From positions 248,001-312,000 of the forward strand of contig AP018181.1 of the NCBI GenBank assembly GCA_002368155.1: 64,000 bases of DNA, in the 5' to 3' direction. The position numbers and the translations under genes are program-made. The notes below the pieces were generated by a model, which had not been told where the DNA came from, ran no database searches, and saw only the letters and a program-made list of their open reading frames with translations. The stretch's first letter is position 1; each line of letters begins with the position of its first letter. Shown piece by piece: positions 27,129 through 36,839 of the stretch. The stretch is from Nostoc carneum NIES-2107 (GTDB lineage Bacteria; Cyanobacteriota; Cyanobacteriia; Cyanobacteriales; Nostocaceae).

Positions 27129-27145
27129 TACCCATTCCCCATTTC

Positions 27146-30100
27146 ATGTTTGTCGATTTTTTTATCAGGCGACCTGTATTTACAAGTGTCTGCTCTATCA
27201 TCATCCTTTTGGTAGGCGCAATCAGCATTCCTACGCTACCTACAGCACAGTATCCAGAAATTAGTCCGACTCAAATTACTGTGACTGCAAACTATGTTGG
27301 TGCTAGTGCAGAAGTTGTGGAAAATACCGTGACGACGGTATTAGAACGTCAAATTAATGGCGTTGAAGGCTTGAAGTACATGACTTCGAGCAGTAGTAAC
27401 AATGGCAATAGTACGATTACAGTCACATTCGATCCCTCCAGAAATAAAGATATTGCCGCAGTTGATGTGCAAAATCGCGTTTCGCTGGCGGAACCATTTT
27501 TACCAGAAGTGGTGCAGCAAACTGGAGTGACTGTCACCAAACAATCGAACAATATCCTGTTAGCGATCGGGTTGTACTCTGATAACCAAGAGTTCGACAA
27601 TGTCTTTTTAAGTAATTACGCTGACTTGTATATCGTCGATGCCGTCAAAAGAATCAATGGTGTAGGTGAGGCACAGATTTTTGGGGAACGGCGTTATGCA
27701 ATGCGGTTGTGGCTTGACCCCAACCGTTTGGCTAGTCGCAGCCTCACCGCCCAAGATGTGATTGATGCCCTCAACGAGCAAAACGTGCAGGTGGGTGCAG
27801 GACAAATTGGTCAGCAGCCCACATTGCCCGATCAAATGTATCAAGTTGATTTGCAAGCTATCGGTAGATTAACGGATGTCACGGAATTCGATGATATCGT
27901 GATCAAGACTGCTACGGATGGGACGCTGATCAAACTGAAAGATGTGGGTCGGGCAGAATTGGGAGCAGAAAACTATAACTCCTTTCTGCGATTTAGGGGT
28001 AACGAAGGTGTAGGTATAGGGATATTTGCCACTCCTGGCAGTAATGCCCTAGATGTGGCTCATGCCGTCAAAACAGAAATTGTCCGACTGGCACAAAGTT
28101 TTCCACCGGGGATGAAATATCAAGTAGCTTTTGATACAACATCATTTGTGGAAGCTTCCTTGGCAGAGGTGGTTAAGACACTGATAGAAGCGATCGCGCT
28201 TGTAGTCTTGGTAATTTTCCTTTTCTTACAAGACTGGCGCACTACCTTGATTCCGGTGATTGTGATTCCTCTGACTTTGGTAGGGACATTTGCCTTTATC
28301 AAAGTGTTTGGATTTTCTATCAACACCCTCACCATGTTTGGTTTAACCCTCGCTACAGGTTTGGTGGTGGATGACGCAATCATCGTGGTAGAGAATATCT
28401 CTCGCTTAATTGAGGATGAGGGGATGTCACCTCGTCAGGCTGCGTCTGAATCCATGAAGGAGTTATTTGGGGCAGTAATTGCCACCTCTTTAGTTCTAAT
28501 GGCTGTATTTGTCCCCGTTGCCTTTTTCCCAGGCTCGACAGGACAGATATATAAACAATTTGCGCTGACAATCGCCTTTTCGATGGCGATTTCTACCTTT
28601 TTAGCCTTAACTCTAACTCCTGCACTTTCGGCTTTGTTGCTGCGTCGCGGACAAAAACCCCGTGGTTGGTTAGGTTGGATTTTTGAGCGGATTAACCGCT
28701 TTCTTGATTGGATGCGCCGAGGCTATGAGCGATCGCTATTTCGTTTGAATAAGTTAAAAGCGATCGTTGTTCTGTTATTTGTCATCTCCTTGGGTTTGAC
28801 AGCTTGGCTTTACACCCGCGTACCCACAGCATTTATCCCCGACGATGACCAAGGCTATTTCATCACCATCATTCAAGGGCCAGAAGGCGTTTCCCTGAAC
28901 TACACAAGTAAAGTGATGGCTCAGGTAGAAAAAGAAATTCTCAAATTACCAGAAGTTACAGGTACGTTTGCGATCGGTGGTTTTGGTTTTAGCGGGAACT
29001 CTGCTAATAGTGGGGCGATTTTCACTACCCTTAAACCTTGGGAAGAACGTCACGAACCAGGACAGTCAGCAGAAGCAATCATTGGTAAGTTAGCAGGAGT
29101 TCTATCCGCCATTCCAGAAGCTCGAATCTTTCCAGTGAACCCACCATCTATTCAAGGTTTAGGCAGTTTTGGGGGCTTCCAATTCCAGCTACAAGATAGA
29201 GCCGGGAACAGTGGTTTAAATACTCTCTTGGAAGTCATGGGTCAGTTACTTCAACGTGGTAATCAGACACCAGGATTACAAGCCGTATTTAGCACATTTA
29301 ACGCCAATACGCCGCAAATGCTGATTGAAGTCAACCGCAACAAAGCCAAAGCCTTGCAAGTTCCCGTAGACGAGGTTTTTAATACCTTGCAAAGTTACTT
29401 GGGTTCGCGGTATGTCAATGACTTTAATTTGCTCCAGCGAACTTATCGAGTCTATGTGCAAGCAGACGCGCAATTTCGCTCCAATCCTGAAGATATTGGC
29501 AAGTTGTACGTTCGCTCTGACAACAATCAGATGATTGCTTTGAGCAATTTAGTCAAAGTCACTTCCACTACTGGCGCGCAAACAATCAACCACTATAACT
29601 TGTTCCGTTCGATTGAAATTAACGGTTCAGCCGCCCCAGGTTATAGTTCTGGACAAGCAACCACAGCAATGGAACAACTAGCAAAGCAGGTTCTACCAGC
29701 GAGTATGGGCTACGAATGGTCAGGAATCGCGGCTGAAGAACAAGAATCTGGCGGTCAAGCACCAATCATCTTTATCTTGGGCTTGGTGTTTGTCTTTTTA
29801 GTATTGGCTGCTCAATACGAGAACTACGTTGATCCGTTGATTATTATGCTGGCAGTACCCCTAGCTATTTTAGGCGCACTGTTAGCGCAGTCGATGCGTG
29901 GTCTACCCAACGATGTGTTCTGCCAAGTTGGTTTAGTGATGCTGATTGGTTTAGCCAGTAAAAACGCGATTTTGATTGTAGAATTTGCCAACCAGCTGCG
30001 AGAACAGGGGCTTTCACTCACCAAAGCAGCTATTCAAGCATCTCAAGAGCGCTTACGACCAATTTTGATGACTTCCTTATCCTTTATTTTAGGGATTTGG

Positions 30101-30328
30101 CCGTTAGTCAATCCTGTAGGCGCAGGTGCAGCCAGCAGAAAATCACTAGGTACCGCTGTGGCTGGTGGGATGATTGTTTCTACTCTGTTGAGTTTGTTCG
30201 TAGTGCCAATTTTATACATCGTCATTGGCAAAATTCGCGATCGCTTCCGCCGCCATCCTCAGCACCCACAATTACCAGACTCTACCCAGGATGGCAAAGT
30301 AACTTACACAAGTCACCACGGAGGCTAA
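27146..30328 (+). CDS. RND efflux permease (AcrB/HAE1 type)
   Basis: A 1060-aa inner-membrane proton/drug antiporter starting MFVDFFIRRPVFTSV, the normal AcrB-type N-terminus. ATGs further upstream belong to the repeat array and were rejected. Twelve membrane helices and two large periplasmic loops are evident. The proton-relay residues are present: the Asp pair in GLVVDDAIIVVENI (TM4) and the Lys in GLASKNAILIVEFA (TM10). Overall closest in style to hydrophobic/amphiphilic efflux pumps of the AcrB/MexB group. It works as a trimer with the adaptor encoded just upstream. Substrates cannot be read from sequence. A short SDR gene follows after a dispersed palindrome. Confidence 0.95.
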   Translation: MFVDFFIRRPVFTSVCSIIILLVGAISIPTLPTAQYPEISPTQITVTANYVGASAEVVENTVTTVLERQINGVEGLKYMTSSSSNNGNSTITVTFDPSRNKDIAAVDVQNRVSLAEPFLPEVVQQTGVTVTKQSNNILLAIGLYSDNQEFDNVFLSNYADLYIVDAVKRINGVGEAQIFGERRYAMRLWLDPNRLASRSLTAQDVIDALNEQNVQVGAGQIGQQPTLPDQMYQVDLQAIGRLTDVTEFDDIVIKTATDGTLIKLKDVGRAELGAENYNSFLRFRGNEGVGIGIFATPGSNALDVAHAVKTEIVRLAQSFPPGMKYQVAFDTTSFVEASLAEVVKTLIEAIALVVLVIFLFLQDWRTTLIPVIVIPLTLVGTFAFIKVFGFSINTLTMFGLTLATGLVVDDAIIVVENISRLIEDEGMSPRQAASESMKELFGAVIATSLVLMAVFVPVAFFPGSTGQIYKQFALTIAFSMAISTFLALTLTPALSALLLRRGQKPRGWLGWIFERINRFLDWMRRGYERSLFRLNKLKAIVVLLFVISLGLTAWLYTRVPTAFIPDDDQGYFITIIQGPEGVSLNYTSKVMAQVEKEILKLPEVTGTFAIGGFGFSGNSANSGAIFTTLKPWEERHEPGQSAEAIIGKLAGVLSAIPEARIFPVNPPSIQGLGSFGGFQFQLQDRAGNSGLNTLLEVMGQLLQRGNQTPGLQAVFSTFNANTPQMLIEVNRNKAKALQVPVDEVFNTLQSYLGSRYVNDFNLLQRTYRVYVQADAQFRSNPEDIGKLYVRSDNNQMIALSNLVKVTSTTGAQTINHYNLFRSIEINGSAAPGYSSGQATTAMEQLAKQVLPASMGYEWSGIAAEEQESGGQAPIIFILGLVFVFLVLAAQYENYVDPLIIMLAVPLAILGALLAQSMRGLPNDVFCQVGLVMLIGLASKNAILIVEFANQLREQGLSLTKAAIQASQERLRPILMTSLSFILGIWPLVNPVGAGAASRKSLGTAVAGGMIVSTLLSLFVVPILYIVIGKIRDRFRRHPQHPQLPDSTQDGKVTYTSHHGG

Positions 30329-30361
30329 GCAAGGGGATCAGGGGGGCAAAGAGTTCACGTA

Positions 30362-30390
30362 GGATGCGTTAGCGATAGCGTAACGCATCC
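30362..30390. repeat. Dispersed palindrome GGATGCGTTA...TAACGCATCC
   Basis: Ten-base arms around GCGATAGCG. The same element as at 20242-20269. It lies between the RND permease and the SDR gene, and may separate their transcripts. Confidence 0.8.
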
Positions 30391-30421
30391 AGATTCTGTC
30401 AAAATCTCTTAATTTTGAATT

Positions 30422-31162
30422 ATGCCACCTTTAACAGGAAAAGTTGCAATTATCACTGGTGCATCGCGGGGTATTGGAAAAGCGATCGCACTCAAGTTAG
30501 CTAGTAAGGGTGCATCAGTTGTTGTCAACTATGCAGGTAATACCGCCAAAGCCGAAGAAGTTGTAGCTGAAATTACTCAGCACGGAGGACAAGCCATCGC
30601 TATCCAAGCAGATATTAGCCAAGTAGCTGAAATTGAGCGGCTCTTCGCTCAAGCTATTGCCAAATTTGGTAAGGTCGATATTTTGGTGAATAATGCTGGC
30701 AGTATTGTTTACAAGCCCATAACGGAAATCACAGAAGCCGATTTTGATAAAATCTTTGCTGTCAACGTCAAAGGTACATTTTTTGCTTGTCAACAAGCCG
30801 CCCAAAAGCTGACAGAGGGAGGACGGATTATTAACTTCTCTTCCTCAACTACAGCCCTGATGTTACCAACTTACAGCGCTTATGTCGCTACTAAAGGCGC
30901 TGTAGAACAAATCACGCGAGTATTAGCCAAAGAACTGGGTGCAAAGAAAATTACAGTTAACGCCGTTTCTCCAGGCCCCACAGATACAGAACTTTTCCGC
31001 GATGGTAAAAGTGATGAACAAATCAACCGTTTAGCCCAAATGGCCGCTTTAGGAAAATTGGGAGATGTGCAAGAAATCGCTGATGTAGTAGCATTTTTAG
31101 CTAGCGATGAAGCCCGATGGATTACAGGGCAAAATATTCGCGTCAATGGCGGAATTGCATGA
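30422..31162 (+). CDS. Short-chain dehydrogenase/reductase (SDR)
   Basis: A 246-aa classical SDR with NAD(P)-binding TGASRGIG at residues 12-19, NNAGS at about 90-94, and catalytic Ser-Tyr-Lys in INFSSSTTALMLPTYSAYVATKG (Tyr about 156, Lys about 160). The C-terminal SDEARWITGQNIRVNGG is typical of 3-oxoacyl-ACP-reductase-like and glucose-dehydrogenase-like SDRs. The substrate is not predictable. An N39-type Asn after the second strand (VVVNYAGN) suggests NADP(H) preference in many relatives. It lies close behind the RND pump but is separated by a palindromic repeat, so co-function is uncertain. Confidence 0.92.
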   Translation: MPPLTGKVAIITGASRGIGKAIALKLASKGASVVVNYAGNTAKAEEVVAEITQHGGQAIAIQADISQVAEIERLFAQAIAKFGKVDILVNNAGSIVYKPITEITEADFDKIFAVNVKGTFFACQQAAQKLTEGGRIINFSSSTTALMLPTYSAYVATKGAVEQITRVLAKELGAKKITVNAVSPGPTDTELFRDGKSDEQINRLAQMAALGKLGDVQEIADVVAFLASDEARWITGQNIRVNGGIA

Positions 31163-31418
31163 TCTAACAATTATTTACTTAGCTAAAGAGAAAGGAGAAA
31201 ATCATCTTCCCTGAGGACTCTTAACAAATGACTAATGCCAAACGCCAAACAGCAAACACCCAATATAATGTCTATGGCAGCTAACCAAATAGGTGAGTGA
31301 ATATAAGCTAAAAAACATTGTATGAAAACGTTGACAACGCTTATGTATATCAGTTAATTCACTGACTTTTGGCTTCTGTTTTACCCACGAAATGTCATTC
31401 CGCAACATCCTAACAATT

Positions 31419-32132
31419 ATGGATTTATCCAACTTTACTACACTTCAAAACTTAGAAGCTGCCTTCGGTGGCGAATCGATGGCAAATAGAAAGTATCTGT
31501 TTTTTGCTGATGTGGCGCGTAAACTTGGGTTTACAGACATAGCGAAACTTTTTAAAGAAACAGCAGATCAAGAAACAGAACACGCTTTTGCACATTTTGT
31601 TTTGCTACATCCAGAACTAGTTGTTCAAGATCCAGCGGCGTTAACTGACGAACAAAAGCGAGAAATTATCTCTCGTTGTTTATCTTTAGCAATTGAAGGC
31701 GAAACCTATGAATACACTACAATGTATCCAGAATTCGCCTCAGCTGCTCAACGCGATCGCGACAATCCTGCAGCAGAAGAATTTCTTAAACAAGCAAAAG
31801 AATCTAGCGAACACGCTACCACATTTCGTGAAGCAGCCCATCGTTTTGGTTTGCTAAAGTTCATCGAAAATTACCACGCAGATCGATATGCGGAAGCTTT
31901 AGAAGTATTAAACGGTGGACAAGCAGCAACCAGAGTTGCAGGTGAAGATCCAAAAACTCGGAAATGGATTTGCAGACAATGCAGCATGATTTACGATCCT
32001 GTTGCTGGCGATCCTGATTCTGGAATTGCGCCTGGTACAGCTTTTGAAGATATCCCTGATGATTGGCGTTGTCCAATTTGTGGCGCAACCAAAAAGACCT
32101 TTAAACCACTTGAGGAAAAACTCGCTGCCTAA
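31419..32132 (+). CDS. Rubrerythrin
   Basis: A 237-aa protein with an N-terminal ferritin-like diiron domain (about 1-150), its Glu/His ligands in [28 protein letters not shown] and [16 protein letters not shown]-terminal rubredoxin domain has two CxxC pairs (CRQC near 187 and CPIC near 220). Known role: NADH-dependent peroxide reduction in the cytoplasm; the heterocyst RbrA of Anabaena is the model. The frame opens at an ATG at 31392, but I chose 31419 because [20 protein letters not shown] is the normal family start. Neither site has a clear ribosome binding site. Single gene. Confidence 0.93.
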   Translation: MDLSNFTTLQNLEAAFGGESMANRKYLFFADVARKLGFTDIAKLFKETADQETEHAFAHFVLLHPELVVQDPAALTDEQKREIISRCLSLAIEGETYEYTTMYPEFASAAQRDRDNPAAEEFLKQAKESSEHATTFREAAHRFGLLKFIENYHADRYAEALEVLNGGQAATRVAGEDPKTRKWICRQCSMIYDPVAGDPDSGIAPGTAFEDIPDDWRCPICGATKKTFKPLEEKLAA

Positions 32133-32724
32133 AATTGTAAGATAGCAGTTATCTCAATACTGCTCGGTTAAGGATTTTCAACTCGGAATTTGGTTTGGGG
32201 AAAAGGTGAAAGGGTCAGGGTTAAAGGTTTTTTCTTGCCCCTTTTCCCCTTAACCGACAAGTATTAGCAGTTATCTTGGCGATATCACACTTTGTAGGGC
32301 ACAACATTGTTGTGCCTTTATTGCTATTAATAATAAGCCGGAGGTTTAGACTAATTTCCTATAGTCAATCCTGATATCAATTAGCATCAAACCTTTTTAA
32401 TTTTGGGCTTTGAATTGTTAAGCTAATACACATCTAATACCAAGTCAAATAATGGTTGCGACATATCAATTCTAGAGGGCAAGGCAGTGCCTTGCCCCTA
32501 CAATCTGCTACATTCTTTTTTTTATTTGTAGAAATTTATTAAAAATAATTGCGAATTATCTATATTCTTAAATAATATTTACAACAAATAAATGATTTGG
32601 TGTATTGCAATATTTTTTTAACCTGGTATTAATTGATAGATAGTATTTTTGGCTTTTACCTCCGTCTGGGAATAGTTTGAATTTGAGCATCACATAAATC
32701 AAACAAGGTGCTGATACACAATAT
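32133..32724. other. Repeat-bearing intergenic region
   Basis: About 590 bases without a gene. From left: complementary G-rich/C-rich tracts (about 32196-32252) that can form a terminator for rubrerythrin, a hairpin GGCACAACA/TGTTGTGCC (32298-32316), and MITE-like copy B (32439-32533). The rest is AT-rich. Confidence 0.6.
32439..32533 (-). repeat. MITE-like dispersed element, copy B
   Basis: Same orientation as copy A, with a diverged right end. Its central palindrome is GGGCAAGGCAGTGCCTTGCCC: relative to copy A, the C-G pair is replaced by A-T on both arms, so pairing is kept. Confidence 0.75.
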
Positions 32725-33570
32725 ATGGTTATCAATCAAAGCCAGTTACAATCAATATTAGCTCAACATAGTATTAAATCAGATACTCTAGAAGTACTGT
32801 GGAATGTTGACTCACAGCAAATATATGGCTTGACATTTGCTGGTGCTGAGGCGATAAAGTATTGGCAACAACTTCGTCAGCTTGTAGATGAGACGGAACA
32901 TTATCCTTTGTTGCTAGGAAATCGAGATGAAGTTGAATCTCATCTAGAAACACTTAAATTCTACAACCAAGATTCCTCGATTTATCAAGCCTTAACTGTT
33001 GCTGAAATCATCACTCAAGCAGATACTTTTAATATAGATGAGTGGCTGAATAATAAAGCACAACAGCAAAGGGAAGAAAGAGAAACTTTATGGGCAGATG
33101 ATAGTAACAGCGTAGAAATGCAGCATACTTTAGATCCACTTACCCAAGCAGAAATTGGTGAATGGGACGATTTAATTTCTGAACAGCCAGAAAGATATAC
33201 AATTCCCTATAATATTTTGACTCGTCTACCACATCCAAATATAGTATTAGCAATGATTCCTACTAAATTGAGTTGGCAAGTTCCGGCTTTTCTAAAATTT
33301 GGTAATTGGAATGATTGCCCTTTACCAACAATACACGTGGGACTGATGAAATACTGGCAGCAGAAATATGGTGCAGAAGTAGTTGGGATTACCCATGATG
33401 TAGTAGAAATGTGCGTTAATCATCCTCCCCAAAATCGCGAAGATGCATTTCGCCTTGCTCAAGAACAGTATATGTACTGCTCTGATATTGTAGACCAAGG
33501 TGTAGAAACGCTAAATAATTTAGCAGCTATGTTAGTCAACACAAAAGTTTGGTATTTCTGGTGGGATTAA
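32725..33570 (+). CDS. DUF4253 domain protein
   Basis: A 281-aa protein whose C-terminal ~110 residues fit DUF4253: SWQVPAFLKFGNWNDCP, a KYWQQKYGAEVVGITHDVVEMCV block, RLAQEQYMYCSDIVDQGVETLNNLA, and the very end WYFWWD. The N-terminal half (1-150) is helical and acidic with no motif I know. DUF4253 proteins are scattered in bacteria and often look like polymorphic-toxin immunity (SUKH-like) or stand-alone cytoplasmic proteins; the function is not established. No toxin gene is seen next to it here. Start ATG 32725; no clear ribosome binding site. Confidence 0.82.
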   Translation: MVINQSQLQSILAQHSIKSDTLEVLWNVDSQQIYGLTFAGAEAIKYWQQLRQLVDETEHYPLLLGNRDEVESHLETLKFYNQDSSIYQALTVAEIITQADTFNIDEWLNNKAQQQREERETLWADDSNSVEMQHTLDPLTQAEIGEWDDLISEQPERYTIPYNILTRLPHPNIVLAMIPTKLSWQVPAFLKFGNWNDCPLPTIHVGLMKYWQQKYGAEVVGITHDVVEMCVNHPPQNREDAFRLAQEQYMYCSDIVDQGVETLNNLAAMLVNTKVWYFWWD

Positions 33571-33895
33571 GCCAGTAGTAAAACAGAGTGCGATCGCAGC
33601 CAGAATATCGGTTGAAAAAATCTCAGCTAACTGATGCCGTACTCTCGCTGCCAATACATCCTACGTGAACTGCAAAAATCAAATATGAGTTCTATAGAGT
33701 CTCTCTATTTATTTAAGTATACAGATATCTTTTTTTACAAAAATTATTGATTTTATTAATGTAAATTACCAGCGCAGGAAGCGATATCAGCCTAAACAAG
33801 GCGTTATCGGGCGGTATATCTACAAAAATGCGCGCTAAAGTATATAATCTCCTTATTGTATAAAATAAATTCCAAATACCACAATACTGAAAATA
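33571..33895. other. Intergenic region before the M48 protease gene
   Basis: About 325 bases. A degenerate relative of the GATGCGTTA palindrome unit (about 33632-33696) is present. The remainder is AT-rich and should hold the protease promoter. Confidence 0.45.
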
Positions 33896-34894
33896 ATGAG
33901 CAACTGGAAAACCAAACTCCTGACTAGTGGTTCTTTGTGCCTATTTTTGTTGTCTGCAACACTTCCAGTATTAGCTAAACCAGCCACGCAAAAAAAACCT
34001 GCGCCCACATCCTCTTCCAACTACGAACAAGCTAGAAAGCAACTACCTGAAGATTTTTATGCTCTTTATCGAGTGATAGATAGAATTGCACGTGCCAATG
34101 AATTGGATAATCGACCTTGGCGAGTTGTGACTATTGCTAAATATGATGTGAATGCATTTGCAACGGATGTCAATCTCATTGCTATCTATGATGGTATTCT
34201 TGACCAATTAGCTGGTGATTCTTCAGCATTAGCTTGTGTAGTTGCTCACGAAATGGGTCACCATGCTAAACGTCACATTGCAGTTGGTGTAGCTCAAAAA
34301 AATGAGTTAATTGCCAAAATAGAAGAAGAAGCCAAAAGAGAAGTTTTAGGAGAACAAAAAGCAGCAAATGAAGAGTCCACAGCGGCTGTTGTGGGTGGTG
34401 CTGTAGTGAATCGTGTAGTAGGAGGAACGGTTGGTGGCCTCTTAGGTTCGGTATTGGGTAATCAAGGCGTGCAACGCCAAGCAGATTCACAAAAACGCAT
34501 TAATGAAATTATTGAAAGAAAGAAAAAAGAACTAGAAGAACGTATAGCTGAGCAAGACAGACAACAAGAATTTGAAGCGGATGAAATTGGCTATATAGCT
34601 TCTGCAAAAGCTGGCTTTGATCCAGAAGGATGTCTGCGAGTTATGCAAGTTCTATCTCAAATTCCTGGTTCTGAAGCTGATTCTGGGCATCCAGCAGTAC
34701 CTAAAAGAATTGAGGCTATTAAAGCTTTAATGATTAAATATCCACCTCAAACTTTAGCCAAAGAAGGTGAAGCTAGAATCTCTAAAACTAAGCCTTTAAC
34801 TTATAACCTTTCTAAAGATAAAGCTTCTTTAAGAATTAACTCTATTCGCGGTGGTTCTCAAGCAGATGATATAGACCATAGATTTGGTAAATAG
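33896..34894 (+). CDS. Periplasmic M48 (BepA/OMA1-like) metalloprotease with Gly-rich insert
   Basis: A 332-aa protein with a signal peptide (1-27, cleavage near VLAKP) and an M48 peptidase domain. The zinc motif is HEMGHH at 118-123 and the third ligand lies in EFEAD at 225-229. Between them, at about 164-190, lies a glycine-zipper-like hydrophobic stretch (AAVVGGAVVNRVVGG, GLLGSVLG), followed by a strongly charged helix (195-223). Known M48 relatives act in envelope quality control; BepA handles outer-membrane LptD/BAM clients. The Gly-rich insert could touch or enter a membrane. The C-terminal 60 residues carry no known domain. The stop is followed at once by GATGAGGGG repeat units. Confidence 0.88.
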   Translation: MSNWKTKLLTSGSLCLFLLSATLPVLAKPATQKKPAPTSSSNYEQARKQLPEDFYALYRVIDRIARANELDNRPWRVVTIAKYDVNAFATDVNLIAIYDGILDQLAGDSSALACVVAHEMGHHAKRHIAVGVAQKNELIAKIEEEAKREVLGEQKAANEESTAAVVGGAVVNRVVGGTVGGLLGSVLGNQGVQRQADSQKRINEIIERKKKELEERIAEQDRQQEFEADEIGYIASAKAGFDPEGCLRVMQVLSQIPGSEADSGHPAVPKRIEAIKALMIKYPPQTLAKEGEARISKTKPLTYNLSKDKASLRINSIRGGSQADDIDHRFGK

Positions 34895-34988
34895 CAGGGA
34901 TGAGGGGGATGAGGGGGATGGGAGATGAGGGGGATGAGGGAGAAATAATCAATGCCCTATGCCCCATGCCCCATGCCCCATCCCCAAT

Positions 34989-36725
34989 TTAATATTGACT
35001 ACCAGATTTCCGATGTTGAATGGCAGTGAAGCCATCATTTTCTAATACTTCTCCACTATTAACTACGGCATAAATTAAATATCTGTCGCCGCATTCTAGT
35101 TGATTTTGAACTGTACATTCTAAATAAGCTAAAGCTTCATTCAAAATTAAGCAGCCATTTTCAGCAGTTTGGGTAGGAAGATTTGCAAAGGGATTTTCGC
35201 CTAAACTGCTGTTACGAGAAAAATAGCGCCGGACATTTCTACCTTCTTTGAGGATGTTCAGCACAAATTTGTCACCAGGATGACGCATTAAATCAGCATT
35301 TTGCTCTTGAGCGATCGCAATCATAATTCCTGGGGGGTTAAAAGTTGCCTGGGATACCCAAGAAGTTAAAATACCTTTGTGATTTTCTCCATCGTGAGTT
35401 GTAACGACGCACAAAGAACCAATAATTCTGCCTACTGCTTGTTCGGTGCGGTCTACTTGTGCTTCTGTGGCTACGAGGCGAGAAGTCCGCAGTTTCTTAG
35501 TTTTCTTCAAGTTTTGGGCAAAGGTCGCACCCGCATCTTGACATTGCTGTAAAACATAGGGAGTTGGGCTAAAGCGGACGCGAATTGTCTCAAACCCTAA
35601 ACCATAATTGGCATCTTTAAGCTTACTTTCGATTAAATCAATCGCCTCGCCACTCCAACCGTAGGAACCAAACACCCCAGCTAACTTAGTTTTCGCACCC
35701 GAAGCTAAGACTATTCCTAAAGCAGTTTGAATTTGGGTGGGTGCGTGACCGCCTAAAGTAGGCGAACCTATAATTAAGCCATCGCAAGCTTCAACAACGC
35801 GGGTAATTTCTGCCGCATCTGCTAGTTCACAGTTGATGGATTCGACATTAATGCCATTTTCAATTAAACCTTGAGCGATCGCCTGAGCTAAAATCGCTGT
35901 ATTCCCATAAGCAGAGGCGTAAAGTAAAGCAACGCTTAACTCTTGAGACTTTTGACCTTGACACCATTGACGATAATCGTAGCTAAAACGGCTGAGGCTG
36001 TAACGCACAACCGGGCCATGTGCAGGTGCGTAAGATTTGGCAGCAAAAATTGCCAGTTTATCTAAAGCAGCTTCTACTTGTTTAGCTTGGGGAGCATGAA
36101 GACAATCAAAATAGTAGCGACGTTCTGCGTCTAAAGCTTTCCAATCTTCATCAAATAAAGCATCTTCACAAATATGAGCGCCAAAAAACTTGTCTGTGTA
36201 AAGAATTTTGGTTGCAGCATCGTAAGTACAAAGTCCATCAACCCAGTGGGGAGTAGGAACACTGATAAATGATAGAAGATGTCCTTGTCCTAAATCGAGA
36301 GTATCTTCTGAACGCACAGCTTGAATCCGAGATTCCCATTCTGGAAAAGCGGTTTTGAGCGCATTCGCAGCTGCACGAGAACAAATTAACGTTACTTGCG
36401 TCGCTAGGGAGAGTAAAACCTTTAAAGTGGCTCTACGGTTAGGGTTGACATGACCGAGAACAATGTAATCAAGAGTGGTCAAGTCTAATTGTTGTGCTAA
36501 TTGTGCTAAGAAAATCTCCGTAAAAGACTCACCAGGAGGGTCAATTAAGACCTTTTGATCAGCTTGAATCAAATAAGAATTTGCTGTAGTTCCCTTTTGG
36601 CGGGAATATTCAACCTCAAATTTAAGACGTTCCCAAGTACGCGATCGCAATATCAGCGTATTTGTACCAATTTCAGCTAATTGAACATCTCGAGAACGGT
36701 TGGGGGTTAGGGTGGCGGTGGACAT
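34989..36725 (-). CDS. flv1A: Flavodiiron protein, Flv1 type (non-canonical metal site)
   Basis: A 578-aa three-domain flavodiiron protein: metallo-beta-lactamase-like (about 30-260), flavodoxin-like (about 275-415, SPTLGGHAPTQIQTALG) and flavin-reductase (about 430-578). The canonical H-x-E-x-D ligand motif is replaced by GHVNPNRR, the hallmark of Flv1/Flv2-type subunits, which work as heterodimers with Flv3/Flv4. Here the canonical partner is 1 kb upstream on the same strand. Role: light-dependent reduction of oxygen to water downstream of photosystem I. I start at 36725 (MSTATLTPNRSRD). The longer frame reads through GGGTAAT repeats (NAQLPITHYPLPITHYP). The assignment to the vegetative A form rather than heterocyst B form rests on gene order only. 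Confidence 0.87.
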   Translation of the reverse strand: MSTATLTPNRSRDVQLAEIGTNTLILRSRTWERLKFEVEYSRQKGTTANSYLIQADQKVLIDPPGESFTEIFLAQLAQQLDLTTLDYIVLGHVNPNRRATLKVLLSLATQVTLICSRAAANALKTAFPEWESRIQAVRSEDTLDLGQGHLLSFISVPTPHWVDGLCTYDAATKILYTDKFFGAHICEDALFDEDWKALDAERRYYFDCLHAPQAKQVEAALDKLAIFAAKSYAPAHGPVVRYSLSRFSYDYRQWCQGQKSQELSVALLYASAYGNTAILAQAIAQGLIENGINVESINCELADAAEITRVVEACDGLIIGSPTLGGHAPTQIQTALGIVLASGAKTKLAGVFGSYGWSGEAIDLIESKLKDANYGLGFETIRVRFSPTPYVLQQCQDAGATFAQNLKKTKKLRTSRLVATEAQVDRTEQAVGRIIGSLCVVTTHDGENHKGILTSWVSQATFNPPGIMIAIAQEQNADLMRHPGDKFVLNILKEGRNVRRYFSRNSSLGENPFANLPTQTAENGCLILNEALAYLECTVQNQLECGDRYLIYAVVNSGEVLENDGFTAIQHRKSGSQY

Positions 36726-36726
36726 G

Positions 36727-36781
36727 GTAATTGGTAATGGGTAATGGGTAATGGGTAATGGGTAATGGGTAATGGGTAATT
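36727..36781. repeat. Heptamer STRR (GGGTAAT unit)
   Basis: About seven tandem 7-bp units sit directly before the flv1-type start codon, so the ribosome binding site of that gene is repeat DNA or absent. Confidence 0.88.
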
Positions 36782-36839
36782 GGGCATTGGGCATCATTAA
36801 TTATTTCTCCCCCTGCTCCCTGCTCCCTGCCCCCTTGCC

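Noticed and set aside
27071-27145. 25-codon N-terminal extension of the RND permease
   Set aside because: MPHAPCP repeats come from the GCCCCAT array; the family starts at MFVDFFIRRPVF.
36726-36797. 24-codon N-terminal extension of the flv1-type protein
   Set aside because: ITHYPLPITHYPLP is the GGGTAAT array read in frame; the conserved protein begins at MSTATLTPNRS.
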